47,500 nt of DNA, from contig JADKHG010000007.1 of assembly GCA_016721875.1 (NCBI GenBank), forward strand, positions 1-47,500, in the 5' to 3' direction. Below are positions 7,665 through 17,744 of the stretch, piece by piece. The DNA comes from Sphingomonadales bacterium. GTDB lineage: Bacteria > Pseudomonadota > Alphaproteobacteria > Sphingomonadales > Sphingomonadaceae. The notes under the pieces are model-generated. The model did no database searches. It was not told the origin of the DNA and saw only the letters and a program-made list of their open reading frames with translations. A program made the position numbers and the translations under genes. How positions within the stretch are numbered: the stretch's first letter is position 1; each line of letters begins with the position of its first letter.

Positions 7665-9157
7665 ATGGCCCTAGCCCCCCGCCTCGACCTTCGGCAGACG
7701 CAATCGCTGGTGATGACGCCGCAGTTGCAGCAGGCGATCAAGCTGCTTGCCTTGTCCTCGCTCGAAATTGACGCTTTCATTGCCGAAGAGCTGGAGCGCA
7801 ATCCTTTGGCGAAATCGCATCGGGCGACGGCGGAGAGGCCGATACGCTAGAGGCGATGCCAACACCCAGCGCCGAGGATATGGGCAGCGACCAGTTGCTG
7901 AGCGACGGCAATTTCGCCACCGCCAGCGAAGCTCTCGACCCCGGCTATGCCAGCGACCCTGCCGAAGCCGGCGAAGGCGGCGGCGGGGCAGACGGCATGC
8001 TGGGGATGAACGGCATTGCGACCAGCGGTTCGGATTTTGGCGACGGCCCTGATTTCGATGCCTTTGCCGCACCCGACATTTCACTGCGCGAGCATCTGAT
8101 GCAACAGGCAGGCGCGAGCGCGTCGGGGCGGCAATTGCTGCTGCTCGAACAGTTGATCGAACATATCGAACCTTCAGGCTGGCTGGGTGCGGACCTGATG
8201 GGGATTGCCTATCGGTTGGGTGTACCGCTTGCGGAGATGGAGGAGGCATTGGGCTTGCTCCAGCGCTTCGACCCCACCGGCGTCGGCGCGCGTGATCTGG
8301 CTGAATGCATCGCCCTGCAGGCAAAGGAAGCCGACCGTTACGATCCGTGCATGGCCAAGCTGATCGACAATCTGGACCTTGTCGCACGCGGCGCCTTCGA
8401 CCAGCTCAAACGCTTGTGCCGTGTCGACGATGAGGATTTGCGAGACATGCTGGTCGAGCTGCGCGGCTATGATCCAAAACCGGGATTGCGCTTCGACAGC
8501 GATGAGGCAGCCGTTGCGGTAACACCCGATATATTCGTCTCCCAACAGGGCAAAGGCTGGGCGATTGAACTCAACAGCGCCAACCTGCCGCGACTGTTGG
8601 TCAACCGCAGCTATTATGTCGAACTCAGCGCGGGCGGCAGAGGCGACAAGGCGGCGAACAACTGGCTCAGCGAATGCCTTGCCGATGCCAACTGGCTGAT
8701 CAAGGCGATGGACCAGCGTCAGCGGACAATCATGAAGGTCGCGACCGAATTGGTGAAGCAACAGGAAGGCTTCTTCCGCGAAGGTGTGGCGCGGCTGAAA
8801 CCCCTGACGCTGCGGCAGGTGGCCGAAGCGATCGACATGCACGAATCGACGGTCAGCCGCGTCACCAGCAACAAATATCTGCATTGCTCACGCGGGCTGT
8901 TCGACCTCAAATATTTCTTCTCCAGTGGCGTGGCCTCAGCGGACGGCGACGGCGCCTCGGCGGAGGCAGTGAAGGCCGCGATCAAGACGCTGATCGATGC
9001 CGAAGCGGCGGACGACATTTTGTCCGACGACACGCTGGTCGATTTGCTCAAGGAAAAGGGTTTCGACATCGCCCGGCGCACCGTGGCAAAGTATCGCGAG
9101 GCAATGGGGATTGGTTCGAGCGTGCAGCGCAGGCGGGCGAAGAAGATGGGGCGTTAG
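7665..9157 (+). CDS. rpoN: RNA polymerase sigma-54 factor RpoN (frame broken near 7808)
   Basis: Sigma-54 directs polymerase to -24/-12 promoters with enhancer-binding ATPases. The N-terminal activator-interacting region (LRQTQSLVMTPQLQQAIKLL) starts at ATG 7665 after GAAAGGG. The core-binding domain and DNA-binding domain follow from 7856 in another frame, ending with the RpoN box ARRTVAKYRE. Adding one base in TTTGGC near 7805-7811 joins ELERNPL to EIASGDGGEADTLEAM and gives a protein of about 497 residues, normal for the family. The acidic region between domains is Gly/Asp-rich. Position after lptB is the classical one; hpf and ptsN, often next, are replaced by a convergent gene. Confidence 0.9.
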
Positions 9158-9159
9158 GT

Positions 9160-10341
9160 TCAGTCAATCATTGCCTTCAACCGTTCGGGGTTTTGCGGGA
9201 TTGGTTTGGCGGGGTCGATCTGCACCAGCTTCGCTCCGGTTGGCTTCAAAATTTGTAGGGCTTCGTTCCAATATGGCTCCTCCAACGCCAGATAAATTGT
9301 CAAGTGGTTCAGCCGTCCCGGTTTGAACCCCGCCACTTCCTTGCGTAGCACATCTATGAAGTTGGACGGTGACAAGGTAGCGAAGGCAACATTGTCCCCA
9401 TACGTGTCTTGCAGCCGCTCGCGAATCCATTTTCTCGACGGCTTATAGTCTGCGGCTGTTGGCAACCGAAGCACGGTTGTCCAGGTCGAATCTTCTTTCC
9501 AGTCCGCGGTAATTCTCAAAAATGCCTCGCGCAAATACTGGTGCCAGTCTCCTTCGTCGTTGCTCGAAGGTCCCAACAGTGGAGAAGTGAGATAAGCTTT
9601 CCTTTTTTGTTCCCATTCCCAGTTCCGTGCATTGACTCTCTCTACCGCCGACAGCGCCCACTGCCAGCGGACACTGTCTATTGGAAGCATCGTACCAGTC
9701 GCCAGATCGAACGATATTTCGACGAAGGCTTTGGGGTTTTCCCTTGGGGGTGAGTCAGAATTTTCATCGATCACTTCCGGAACAGTTACTTCCAAGGTGA
9801 GTGTTGTTTCATCTTTTGAAATCCGGTGCTGGCCGGACCATCGAAGCGAGCTCACCGAGCGTGGTAACGCCGCAATATATGACTTCGGTAGAAAATCATC
9901 GAGGCGCAACGATCGGATGACATTGCCGTCGGGTCCGTAAATAACCACGACATTGTCGCCGTGACCCATTGAGTGCCAGTTGTCGAAGCTGGCGACATAG
10001 CGACCGGTTCGGGATAACAGCACGCTTACAGGTGCCACATCGTTTGGCAAAGTACGTTTCCAAACCGTTTGCCATTCACCGTACGTTGTTTTCCGTTCTA
10101 GCAGCATAGATGCTTTGTCGTTTCCGCCTGCCTTTTGCCCGGCCGGTTCGCGCTCTTCCACTTTGTCTTCAAAATAGGCGAGGGCATCCTCAAGTTGGCG
10201 CGGCGTCACCGTCACACGTACATTCTTGTCCTCGGAAAAGTACGTTTCGACCTGTGCCGGAAACCAGCTGTCGGCATAGGCCACCGATGGCATAAGCAAA
10301 GCTGACATTAGCCCAAAGATAATGATCAAGGCTCGAAGCAT
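9160..10341 (-). CDS. Hypothetical exported protein, 393 aa
   Basis: I do not recognise the family. The N-terminus (MLRALIIIFGLMSALLMPSV, then AYADS) is a clear signal peptide with cleavage near AYA, so the protein is exported. The middle has repeated beta-type segments such as VSVLLSRTGRYVASFDNWHS and VVVIYGPDGNVIRSLRLDDF, suggesting a beta-propeller-like or beta-sandwich portion. A C-terminal part resembles a helical/strand module (FIDVLRKEVAGF, LTIYLALEEPYW). No cysteines pair obviously and no catalytic motif is apparent. The ATG is preceded by GGAGGTT. It is convergent with rpoN (2-bp gap) and downstream of glpK on the same strand (29-bp gap), but no functional link is evident. Confidence 0.7.
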   Translation of the reverse strand: MLRALIIIFGLMSALLMPSVAYADSWFPAQVETYFSEDKNVRVTVTPRQLEDALAYFEDKVEEREPAGQKAGGNDKASMLLERKTTYGEWQTVWKRTLPNDVAPVSVLLSRTGRYVASFDNWHSMGHGDNVVVIYGPDGNVIRSLRLDDFLPKSYIAALPRSVSSLRWSGQHRISKDETTLTLEVTVPEVIDENSDSPPRENPKAFVEISFDLATGTMLPIDSVRWQWALSAVERVNARNWEWEQKRKAYLTSPLLGPSSNDEGDWHQYLREAFLRITADWKEDSTWTTVLRLPTAADYKPSRKWIRERLQDTYGDNVAFATLSPSNFIDVLRKEVAGFKPGRLNHLTIYLALEEPYWNEALQILKPTGAKLVQIDPAKPIPQNPERLKAMID

Positions 10342-10370
10342 GACTTAACCTCCGTCGACGTGATTGGTGT

Positions 10371-11839
10371 CTAACCCAAAACCCGCCCTAGCGCATCCTC
10401 CCATCCGGCAAGTCTAACCTTCCGCGCCGCGCTATTCATCGCCGGGGTAAACCGCCCAACCTTGCCGCGCATCACCGATGCTTCGGCGAGCGAGCTATAA
10501 AGCCCGGCCCCAACGCCTGCCAACATGGCCGCCCCCAGCGCGGTGGTCTCGATGAAATCGGGGCATTCGACTTCGACGTCCAAAATGTCGGCTAGATCCT
10601 GAACCATCCAGCCGTTACTCACCATTCCCCCATCGACGCGCAGTTCTGCCCAGTCGGCACCATCGGCGGCGAAGGCGGTTTTCAGGTCGTGGGTCTGATG
10701 CGCCATTGCCTCCAGTGCGGCGCGCGCGACATGCGCTTTCTTCGCAGCGAAGGTCAGGCCGTGGATTGCGGCGCGGGCATTGGGTTGCCAGTGCGGCGCT
10801 CCAAGGCCGGACAGAGCGGGGACCAGATAGACACCACCATTATCCTCGACACTGCGCGCCAGCGGCTCGGTGTCGGTGAAGCGTCGATCAGCCCCAGATC
10901 ATCGCGCAGCCACTGAATCAGTGATCCGGCGACGAACACCGAACCCTCCAGCGCATAATGCCGCTCGCCACCCAATTGCCAGGCCACGGTTGCGAGCAAG
11001 CGGTTGCTCGATTTGGGCAAGGTCCGCCCGGTCTGGGTGAGGACAAACGCCCCCGTGCCAAAAGTCGCCTTGGTCTGGCCGGGTTCAAGGCAGCTTTGGC
11101 CGATCAATGCCGCCTGCTGGTCTCCCGCCATGCCGGTGATCGCAATCGGCGCACCAAACAGGTCGGGATCAGTCATGCCCAATGGACCAGCGCTGTCGCA
11201 AATGGCGGGCAGGATCGAACGCGGCACGCCGAATAGGTCTAGTAAGCCGTCATCCCAATCGCCACTGCCAATCGCCATTAGTGCGGTGCGGCTGGCATTG
11301 CTGGCATCGGAGACGTGCACTTTGCCACCGGTCAGCCGATAGACGAGGTAGCTTTCGATCGTGCCAACCGCGAGATGCTCACCCGCCTCTTTCAATTGCG
11401 GCCAGTTTTTGAGTGCCCAGCCAATTTTCGATCCGGAGAAATAGGGGTCGAGCAACAGCCCGGTCTTTGCCTGCACATCGGCTTCATGACCCGCCGCCTT
11501 TAGCGCTTCGCAGATGTCGGCGGTGCGCCGATCCTGCCAGACGATTGCCCGCGCCAGCGGCTCGCCGCTGCGCCTGTCCCAGAACACTATAGTCTCACGC
11601 TGGTTGGTTATGCCGATACCCGCAATTGCGCCCGCACCGCCAGCCTGTGCTACCATCTCGCGCGCGCATTCCAGCGTTAGGCACCAGATTTCGGCGGCAT
11701 CATGCTCGACCAGACCGGGGGCAGGGTAATGCTGGGTGAGCGGACGTTGCGCGCTACCAAGACAGGCACCGTTCTTGGCAAACAGCATCGCGCGTGTCGA
11801 TGTCGTGCCTTCGTCGATAACGAGGATGTGGTCAGTCAT
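10371..11839 (-). CDS. glpK: Glycerol kinase (frame broken near 10876)
   Basis: Phosphorylates glycerol to glycerol-3-phosphate in the cytoplasm. The FGGY-kinase N-terminus DEGTTSTRAMLF (residues 9-20) with phosphate-binding GTTSTR is clear, as are GITNQRETIVFWDRRSGEPL and AGDQQAALIGQ. The frame changes near 10875-10876: adding one base to GACGCTTCACCGACACC (minus strand) joins LGLIDAS to DTEPLARSVEDNGGVYLVPA and then to the C-terminal part (DGGMVSNGWMVQDLADIL). The repaired length of about 489 residues is normal. The ATG at 11839 follows GGGAGAG. No glpD or glpF is adjacent, although an aquaporin lies at 44 kb. Confidence 0.88.
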
Positions 11840-11918
11840 GCGGCTCTCCCTTGGAGAGGGGAGTGCGATAACTGCGGCGGCGGGTCAAGAAGCCACTCAA
11901 CTTAATAGATACAAACTT

Positions 11919-12004
11919 CGTCACCCCCGCGAAGGCGGGGGTCCATCACCTGACGAATAAATTTCAGCGGCGGGTGATGGATTCCCGCTTTCGCGGGAAT
12001 GACG
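11919..12004. repeat. REP-like paired hairpins, family B (CCCGCGAAGGCGGG / CCCGCTTTCGCGGG)
   Basis: Two GC-rich hairpins, CCCCGCGAAGGCGGGG (11925-11940) and TCCCGCTTTCGCGGGA, face each other within a larger inverted repeat bounded by CGTCA (11919) and TGACG (12004), with TCCATCACC / GGTGATGGA inside. This is the layout of a REP doublet. It lies between glpK and prfC and could act as a terminator or mRNA stabiliser for either. Confidence 0.75.
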
Positions 12005-12032
12005 GGGAGTTGTGAGAGCGCGCACCAGTGAA

Positions 12033-13554
12033 TCACCGTTCCTTGGTGGCGCTGAAAACCAGATCGGGGTGCTTTTCCTGCTGATAGCCGACATCCCATG
12101 ACGACTTCGCCATAAACACCGGATTGCCGTCGCGGTCTTTCGCCATGGTGCTGCTGTTAAACTGGGCAAAGGCCTTTAATGCGGCGTCGCTGCCGTTCAG
12201 CCAACGTGCCGTGTCGAAAGGAGCGGGTTCCAGGAAAGCATCCACCTTATATTCCGCCTCAAGGCGCGAAATCAGCACTTCGAGCTGGAGCTGGCCCACC
12301 ACGCCAACCACCCAGTTTGATCCGATTTCGGGATAGAAAACCTGAATCACGCCTTCTTCGCTCAAATCATCCAGGGCCTTGCGCAATTGCTTGGTCTTGG
12401 TTGGATCACGCAGTACCACGCGTCGCAGGATTTCAGGCGCGAAATTGGGCAGGCCGGTAAAGCGGACCGTGTTTTTCTCACTCAGCGTATCACCCACCCG
12501 CAACGTTCCGTGGTTGGGGATGCCGATGATATCCCCCGGTTCGGCGGTATCGGCAATTTCGCGGTCCTGCGCGAAAAACAGGATCGGCGAATGGATCGCA
12601 ACCGGCTTGCCCAGCCCCGATGGGATCAGCTTCATCCCGCGCTTGAAGGTGCCCGAACACAGCCGCATGAAGGCGATGCGGTCGCGGTGCTGCGGGTCCA
12701 TATTGGCCTGCACCTTGAAGATGAAGCCAGTGACTTCCTCATGGTCGGGGGTGATCGTGCCCGCTTCGCTCGGCTGCGGGCGCGGCGGCGGAGCGTAGCG
12801 GGCGATGGCATCAATCAATTCGCCCACACCAAAATTTTTGAGTGCCGATCCGAAATAGACTGGGGTCAGGTCGCCTGCGCGATAGGCCTCAAGATCAAAT
12901 TCGGGATAGCCGCCGCGTGCCAGTTCAACCTCATCGGCAATGTCTGTTGGCAACGGCGCGGTGTCGCGTTTGCCCAAATATTCGCGGCTGTCGCCTTCGG
13001 GGCGGGCGACGCTTTCGGTTGCGAAATCGAGCACGCCCTCGAACAACCCGCCCATGCCAACCGGCCAGGCCATCGGGCAGACGTCGAGAGCGAGTTTATC
13101 GGCGACTTCGTCGAGTATCTCGAAACAGGGCCGGCCCCTCGCGGTCCACCTTGTTGACGAAGGTGATGATCGGCACGCTGCGCAGGCGGCAAACCTCAAA
13201 CAGTTTCAACGTCTGCGGCTCGATGCCCTTGGCGGCGTCGATCACCATGATCGCGCTGTCGACCGCGGTCAGTGTGCGATAGGTATCCTCGCTGAAATCC
13301 TCGTGACCGGGCGTGTCGAGCAGGTTGAAGACGATACCGTCTTTCTCGAAGGTCATCACTGAGCTGGTGACCGAAATGCCGCGCTGCTGTTCGATCTTCA
13401 TCCAGTCGGAGCGCGCACGGCGCGCAGCACCGCGTGCCTTGACCTCGCCGGCCAAATGGATTGCGCCGCCTTGCAGCAGCAATTTCTCAGTCAGGGTGGT
13501 CTTACCCGCGTCGGGGTGCGAGATGATCGCGAAGGTTCTGCGGTTGAGGGTCAT
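12033..13554 (-). CDS. prfC: Peptide chain release factor 3 (frame broken at 13135-13138)
   Basis: A translational GTPase that recycles RF1/RF2 after peptide release. The start MTLNRRTFAIISHPDAGKTT (ATG 13554) holds the P-loop; DTPGHEDF and NKVD complete the G domain. Beyond the break the protein continues as PCFEILDEVADKLALDVCPM and then the RF3-specific domains, ending FSATKER. The two frames join if one base is removed from the C4 run at 13135-13138 (G4 on the coding strand), giving DREGRPCFEILDEV and a protein of about 507 residues, close to family length. RF3 has no known programmed frameshift (that is RF2), so an error or a real mutation is more likely. Confidence 0.9.
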
Positions 13555-13626
13555 GGCCGCGCGCCTTAGCCGCGATGCGCAACTTGGTCCAGCCATAGCC
13601 GGAAAGCAAGAATCCAAAGTTCGCGG

Positions 13627-13682
13627 TTGACTTAATGATAGTGACTCGCAATAGCGAATTTATTGCGAGTCACTATCATTAA
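13627..13682 (+). promoter_or_regulatory. Fur-like operator: 22-bp perfect inverted repeat over the receptor promoter
   Basis: Two perfect 22-nt arms (13632-13653 and 13661-13682) are separated by GCGAATT. Each arm contains TGCGAGTCACTATCATT in one orientation, close to Fur boxes of the form TGCGAATCATTATCATT (two differences by eye). A promoter -35 TTGACT (13627-13632), 17-bp spacer, -10 AATAGC (13650-13655) lies inside it. Repressor bound here would block transcription of the receptor at 13697 and perhaps the divergent prfC. Confidence 0.65.
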
Positions 13683-13696
13683 TGCCAAGGGGTTTT

Positions 13697-16020
13697 ATGT
13701 CTTCCAAATTGTCCAAACGTTCGATCGCCGCACAAGTACGCGAACCCGCTGCTCTGCTGGGTGCGATCCTGTCGCTCGCGGTTGCCCCTGCGGCGCACGC
13801 TCACGACGCAGATGCCGAAGCGGAAGGCGCACGCAACCCGATCATCGTTGAAGGACACCGCGTAGGCGACGCCAACCCCAACGCCAATCCTGATGCACCG
13901 TATAAGGTTGAAAAGTCGCAGAACGACAAATTCACCGAAGAATTGCGCGACACCCCAAAGACCGTCATCGCAATCCCCAAGGAAGTGATTGAGGATATGG
14001 GCGCGAACAGCTTTCGCGAGGTGGTGCGGTCTACCCCCGGCGTGACGCTCGGCACCGGAGAAGGCGGCAATGCCTTTGGTGACCGCATCTTCATCCGCGG
14101 ATTCGAGGCACGTAACGACGTCTATATCGATGGCCTGCGTGACCCCGGCGTTACGAGCCGCGAGATTTTTGCCGTCGAGCAGATCGAAATCATCAAGGGG
14201 CCATCAGGCAATTTCGGCGGACGCGGCACCACCGGCGGGCTGGTCAGCCTCGAATCGAAACGCCCCAACATCTATGACGATTTCCTGAGGGTGGAAGGCG
14301 GGATCGGCACCGAAAATTACTATCGCGGTACCATCGATGCTAATTATCTGTTGACCGACAGGCTCGCAGTGCGGGTCAACGGGCTGTATCACAATGCCGA
14401 TACGCCGGGCCGCGATTATGTCAGTTTGGAACGCTATGGCGCGACTGCGGCACTGTCGTGGGAGGCAACCGACAGTATTATGCTGACCGGCGACTATTAT
14501 TTCTACCGGATGGAAGGCATGCCCGATTTTGGCCATCCGTTCGATGTGAGCACGCAGCGCCCCTATGCAGTCGACGGTGACAATTTCTATGGCGTTGTCG
14601 GGCGCGATTTCCTCGAAAATGGCGCTGATGTAGTTTCATTCCGCTTTGACGCTGACATTATGCCAGAGCTCAAGTTCCGGTCTGTCACGCGCTATGGAAA
14701 AACCTTCAACCGTTATCTAGCAGGCACACCCGGCGCCATTTGCCGGGTAACGCGGACAGTCTCAGGCGCTTGCCCTGCGGGTGGAACCAACGCCCCGCCA
14801 ACCGGCATTGATGCAGGCGAGGCCAATTATACCACCACTGCAGGCGGCCAGCGACGCTGGGGCACCAACCGCTATCTAGCCAATGTCACCGACTTCACCG
14901 CCGAAGTGATGACCGGCGGCATCGAACACACAATCGTTCTCGGTGGCGAATATGCCAAGGAAAAGGTCAGCACGTTGCCGCTTGCCATCGCCGCCTTTGT
15001 CGAGGACGTGCAAGGCAATGTCATTTCGACCCCGACAACTTATGTGCGAAACCTGCTCAACCCCAATCCTGTTTTGGGTTTCGATATTGATGTTGCCCCC
15101 GATACCGCAACGGTCCGACACAGGTTCAGGTAGAATCGCTGTCAGCCTATGTCATCGACACAATCAAATTTACCCCCGAAAATCTGGGCAACGCTTGGCG
15201 CGCGACTTGATAGCTATGCACTCGACTATCGCAGCAATGGCCTGCCCACCGCGTCAGTCCTTCGCAACAATGTGCAATTTGCCAATTATCAGGCGAGCCT
15301 GACCTATAAGCCGGTTGAGGCAGTGACGATCTACGGCTCGTTTGCGACCTCGTCCAACCCTTCTGGCGAACAACTCGACGGCAATGGCATTGCCTATGAC
15401 GGCATCGCAGCACAGACGCAGAATCTGGAACCCGAACGCAACCGCAGCTGGGAGGCAGGACTCAAATGGGAAACCCCGACGGCAAGCTGCTCGTTACCGG
15501 TGCGGTTTTCCAGATCACCAAAGACAATGCGCGCGAAAATATTGGCGGCAATGTTTATGAACTGGTCGGCAAATTGCGCTCACGCGGAGGAGAAATTGGC
15601 GTCAGTGGAGTGTTGTTCGACACAATCGAACTGTTTGGCGGCTATAGCTATACCGATGCCAAAATCGTCGAATCGGTAATCGCCGGCAATGTCGGTCGGC
15701 AATTCGCCAACATCCCCAAGCATAGCGCAAATCTGTTGGCGACAGTCCATGTCGTTGAAGGATTTGAACTGGGCGGACAGGTGCATTATCAAAGCAAATT
15801 CCATGGTGGAACCTTGGCGGCGGGCACCTCGACCGTCCCCGGCTATGTCCGGCTTGACGCCTTTGCCCAATGGGACGTGAACGACAAATTGGGTATCCGG
15901 TTGAATGTCAACAATCTGACCGACAAGCGCTATTATGACGCCATCTATCGGTCGGGTGCTCCCTTTGCCTATGTTGCTCCGGGACGTTCGGGCTTTGTGA
16001 CTTTCGCCCTGAAGATGTAA
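13697..16020 (+). CDS. TonB-dependent catecholate-siderophore receptor, Fiu/PiuA-like (three frame breaks)
   Basis: An outer-membrane receptor for iron-siderophore uptake. Start ATG 13697 is chosen because AAGGGG precedes it and it gives the signal peptide (LLGAILSLAVAPAAHAH); the ATG at 13682 lies inside the operator. The plug contains TPKTVIAIPKEVIEDMGANS, TPGVTLG and RGFEARNDVYIDGLRDPG, typical of the siderophore receptor branch. The barrel ends with NNLTDKRYYDAIYR, GRSGFVTFALKM and a final Met. The frame is lost at 15112-15113 (GG for GGG), at 15179-15182 (A4 for A6) and at 15471-15473 (A3 for A4); repairs give TGPTQVQVESLSAY, FTPEKIWATLGARLD and KWENPDGKLLVTGA. Full length is about 775 residues. 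The piuC-like gene follows after 10 bp, a known pairing. Confidence 0.87.
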
Positions 16021-16030
16021 AGGCAGGCGC

Positions 16031-16708
16031 ATGTTGATCATCATCCCGTCCGTCCTCGACCATCAGGTCGCGTTGCAACTGGGCCGCGAGATTGCGGCGG
16101 CAGACTGGGTTGATGGTAATGTCACCAGCGGCACGGTCGCCGCATTAGCCAAGCGCAACCGGCAACTGCCCGAGGAAGGACAGGTTGCAGCGCGAGCCCG
16201 ACGGGTGGTGCAAGAAGGGCTTGCGCGCTCACAATTGTTCTTGTCGGCGGCGCTGCCAAAGCGCATCTATCCACCCTTATTCAACCGCTATGGCGTTGGG
16301 GAGGGATTTGGCGATCATATCGACAATGCCATCCGCGTACTGCCCGATGGCGATCAGATGCGGACCGATCTTTCCGCCACATTATTCCTCAACGATCCCG
16401 AAGAATATGATGATGGTGAACTGGCGATCGACAGCGATTTCGGGCGCGTGGCCTATAAGCTGCGCGCGGGTGATATGCTGCTTTACCCCTCGACCAGCCT
16501 GCATCATGTGACCGAAGTGACGCGCGGCGAACGCATTGCCAGTTTTTTCTGGATTGAATCGCTGGTGCAAGACGGTGCCGCGCGAGAGGCCTTGTTTGAT
16601 CTCGACCAGTCGGTGCAGGCGCTGTGCGTGGAACGCGGTGGAACCGACGCCCAAGTGCTACGATTGACCAAAACCTATCACAACCTGATCCGCCGCTGGG
16701 CGAAATAG
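16031..16708 (+). CDS. piuC: PKHD-type Fe(II)/2-oxoglutarate-dependent hydroxylase, PiuC/YbiX family
   Basis: A 225-residue 2OG-Fe(II) dioxygenase of the PKHD (prolyl 4-hydroxylase alpha) fold. Iron ligands are His96 and Asp98 (FGDHIDNA) with a distal His at 158 or 159 (TSLHHVTEV); Arg167 (GERIASFFW) fits 2-oxoglutarate. The genes encoding this family commonly sit beside Fiu/PiuA siderophore receptors and are Fur-regulated; the substrate is not established. Start ATG 16031 lies 10 bp after the receptor stop, so both should share the operator at 13627-13682. Confidence 0.92.
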   Translation: MLIIIPSVLDHQVALQLGREIAAADWVDGNVTSGTVAALAKRNRQLPEEGQVAARARRVVQEGLARSQLFLSAALPKRIYPPLFNRYGVGEGFGDHIDNAIRVLPDGDQMRTDLSATLFLNDPEEYDDGELAIDSDFGRVAYKLRAGDMLLYPSTSLHHVTEVTRGERIASFFWIESLVQDGAAREALFDLDQSVQALCVERGGTDAQVLRLTKTYHNLIRRWAK

Positions 16709-16750
16709 CCCTCTTTACCTTCCCGTTGCAGCGGCCTATCGCGCAGAGCA

Positions 16751-17146
16751 ATGACTCGGCTGCGCGCCTTCTGGAACGGCAATCGCCAATTTGCGCTCGC
16801 ACTTATCGTGCTGGCGCTGGCCGTCCGTGCGCTTGTCCCCACCGGTTATATGGTCGGTGGCGATGCCAAGGGGATCAGCGTTTACGTCTGCGATCAGGCT
16901 GGCGGTGAAGCCAAGCTGGTTACCTTGCCCATGGGCACGAAAGATAGCGGCGACCACCAGAAAGACAAAAGCGATGTCTGCGCCTTTGCCGGGCTAGGCG
17001 CTGCTGTTGATAGTGTTGATGGTGTTACGTCCGCGCCGCAAATTACCGCTGTGGCTGTTTCGACACCCATCACCCAGACCCCGGTCCCTGGACGCGGTCT
17101 TGCTGCACCCCCTCCTCCTGCAACCGGTCCACCGGCGACTCTCTGA
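16751..17146 (+). CDS. DUF2946 family protein, probable copper-related
   Basis: A 131-residue small protein with a hydrophobic segment FALALIVLALAVRALVPTGY (about 14-33), the RALVPTGYM hallmark of DUF2946, then a His/Asp/Cys-containing stretch (DHQKDKSDVCAFAGLGAA) and a Pro-rich C-terminus. The N-terminal hydrophobic segment suggests membrane anchoring or export. Function is unknown, but DUF2946 genes often lie beside copper receptor and PCuAC genes, as here. It starts 42 bp after piuC and opens the copper unit running to 21147. Confidence 0.75.
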   Translation: MTRLRAFWNGNRQFALALIVLALAVRALVPTGYMVGGDAKGISVYVCDQAGGEAKLVTLPMGTKDSGDHQKDKSDVCAFAGLGAAVDSVDGVTSAPQITAVAVSTPITQTPVPGRGLAAPPPPATGPPATL

Positions 17147-17201
17147 CATTTTAGCCTGATTGTCAGTTTGGCATGACGCGGCTGTGCGGCTGCGTTCGGC
17201 C

Positions 17202-17744
17202 ATGCCGGAGTTTTCCTATATGTATGAGATATTGCATCGCCCGCTTGGGCGCGGTGCGGACAGCGATGGTCGATCACCCGCAGGTGTCGGATCCAACGCA
17301 CTGGTCGTTCATATGCGCCAGAACCGGTCCTTCCTTCCCGAAGAAGGACGTATCGCCTTTGCCGCGCTCTCAACACTTTTTCTGCTCGCCTCGGTTTTGC
17401 CTGCGCTCAATGGCAATTGGCTGGTGGCAGTTTATTCGATTGGGGCAATGGCAATATTGCTGTTGGCGCTAGAGGCCCATCAGCGGCAGGCGCCGTATTC
17501 CGAAACGCTGGAAATTGCCGAAAACGAACTGCGCTACCGCGACAACCGTGGACGCGAGGCGATGCTGCCGCGTTTCTGGCTGCATTTTGAGGCCGAGAGC
17601 CGAACACCTAGCGACGTCCGGCTGATTCTGCGGGACCGTGCGCATAGTCTGGAATTCGGCGGCAGCCTCAGCCTCGAAGAACGGCAAAGCGTTGCCCCGC
17701 TAATCGCCAGCGCTCTGTCGGCACAGTCAGGAGGCAGGCGATGA
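17202..17744 (+). CDS. DUF2244 domain-containing membrane protein
   Basis: A two-helix membrane protein: IAFAALSTLFLLASVLPALN and WLVAVYSIGAMAILLLALEA form a hairpin, followed by a cytoplasmic domain with the DUF2244 pattern (LEIAENELRYRDNRGREAML, RFWLHFEAE, LEFGGSLSLEERQSVAPLIA). The frame is open from 17160. ATG choices are 17202, 17220 and 17314 (MRQNRSFLPEEG, where family similarity begins); none has a strong ribosome binding site, so the start is uncertain. The stop overlaps the next ATG as ATGA (17741-17744), indicating translational coupling. Function unknown; its place in the copper unit suggests a link to cytochrome oxidase or metal handling. Confidence 0.65.
   Translation: MPEFSYMYEILHRPLGRGADSDGRSPAGVGSNALVVHMRQNRSFLPEEGRIAFAALSTLFLLASVLPALNGNWLVAVYSIGAMAILLLALEAHQRQAPYSETLEIAENELRYRDNRGREAMLPRFWLHFEAESRTPSDVRLILRDRAHSLEFGGSLSLEERQSVAPLIASALSAQSGGRR

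Noticed and set aside
12387..13157. Plus-strand open frame of about 256 codons
   Set aside because: Antisense to prfC, which has clear RF3 sequence; codon-bias shadow.
13096..13199. Programmed frameshift in a release factor
   Set aside because: Programmed +1 shifting is known for RF2 (prfB), not RF3; no UGA slippery site of that type. A homopolymer change explains it.
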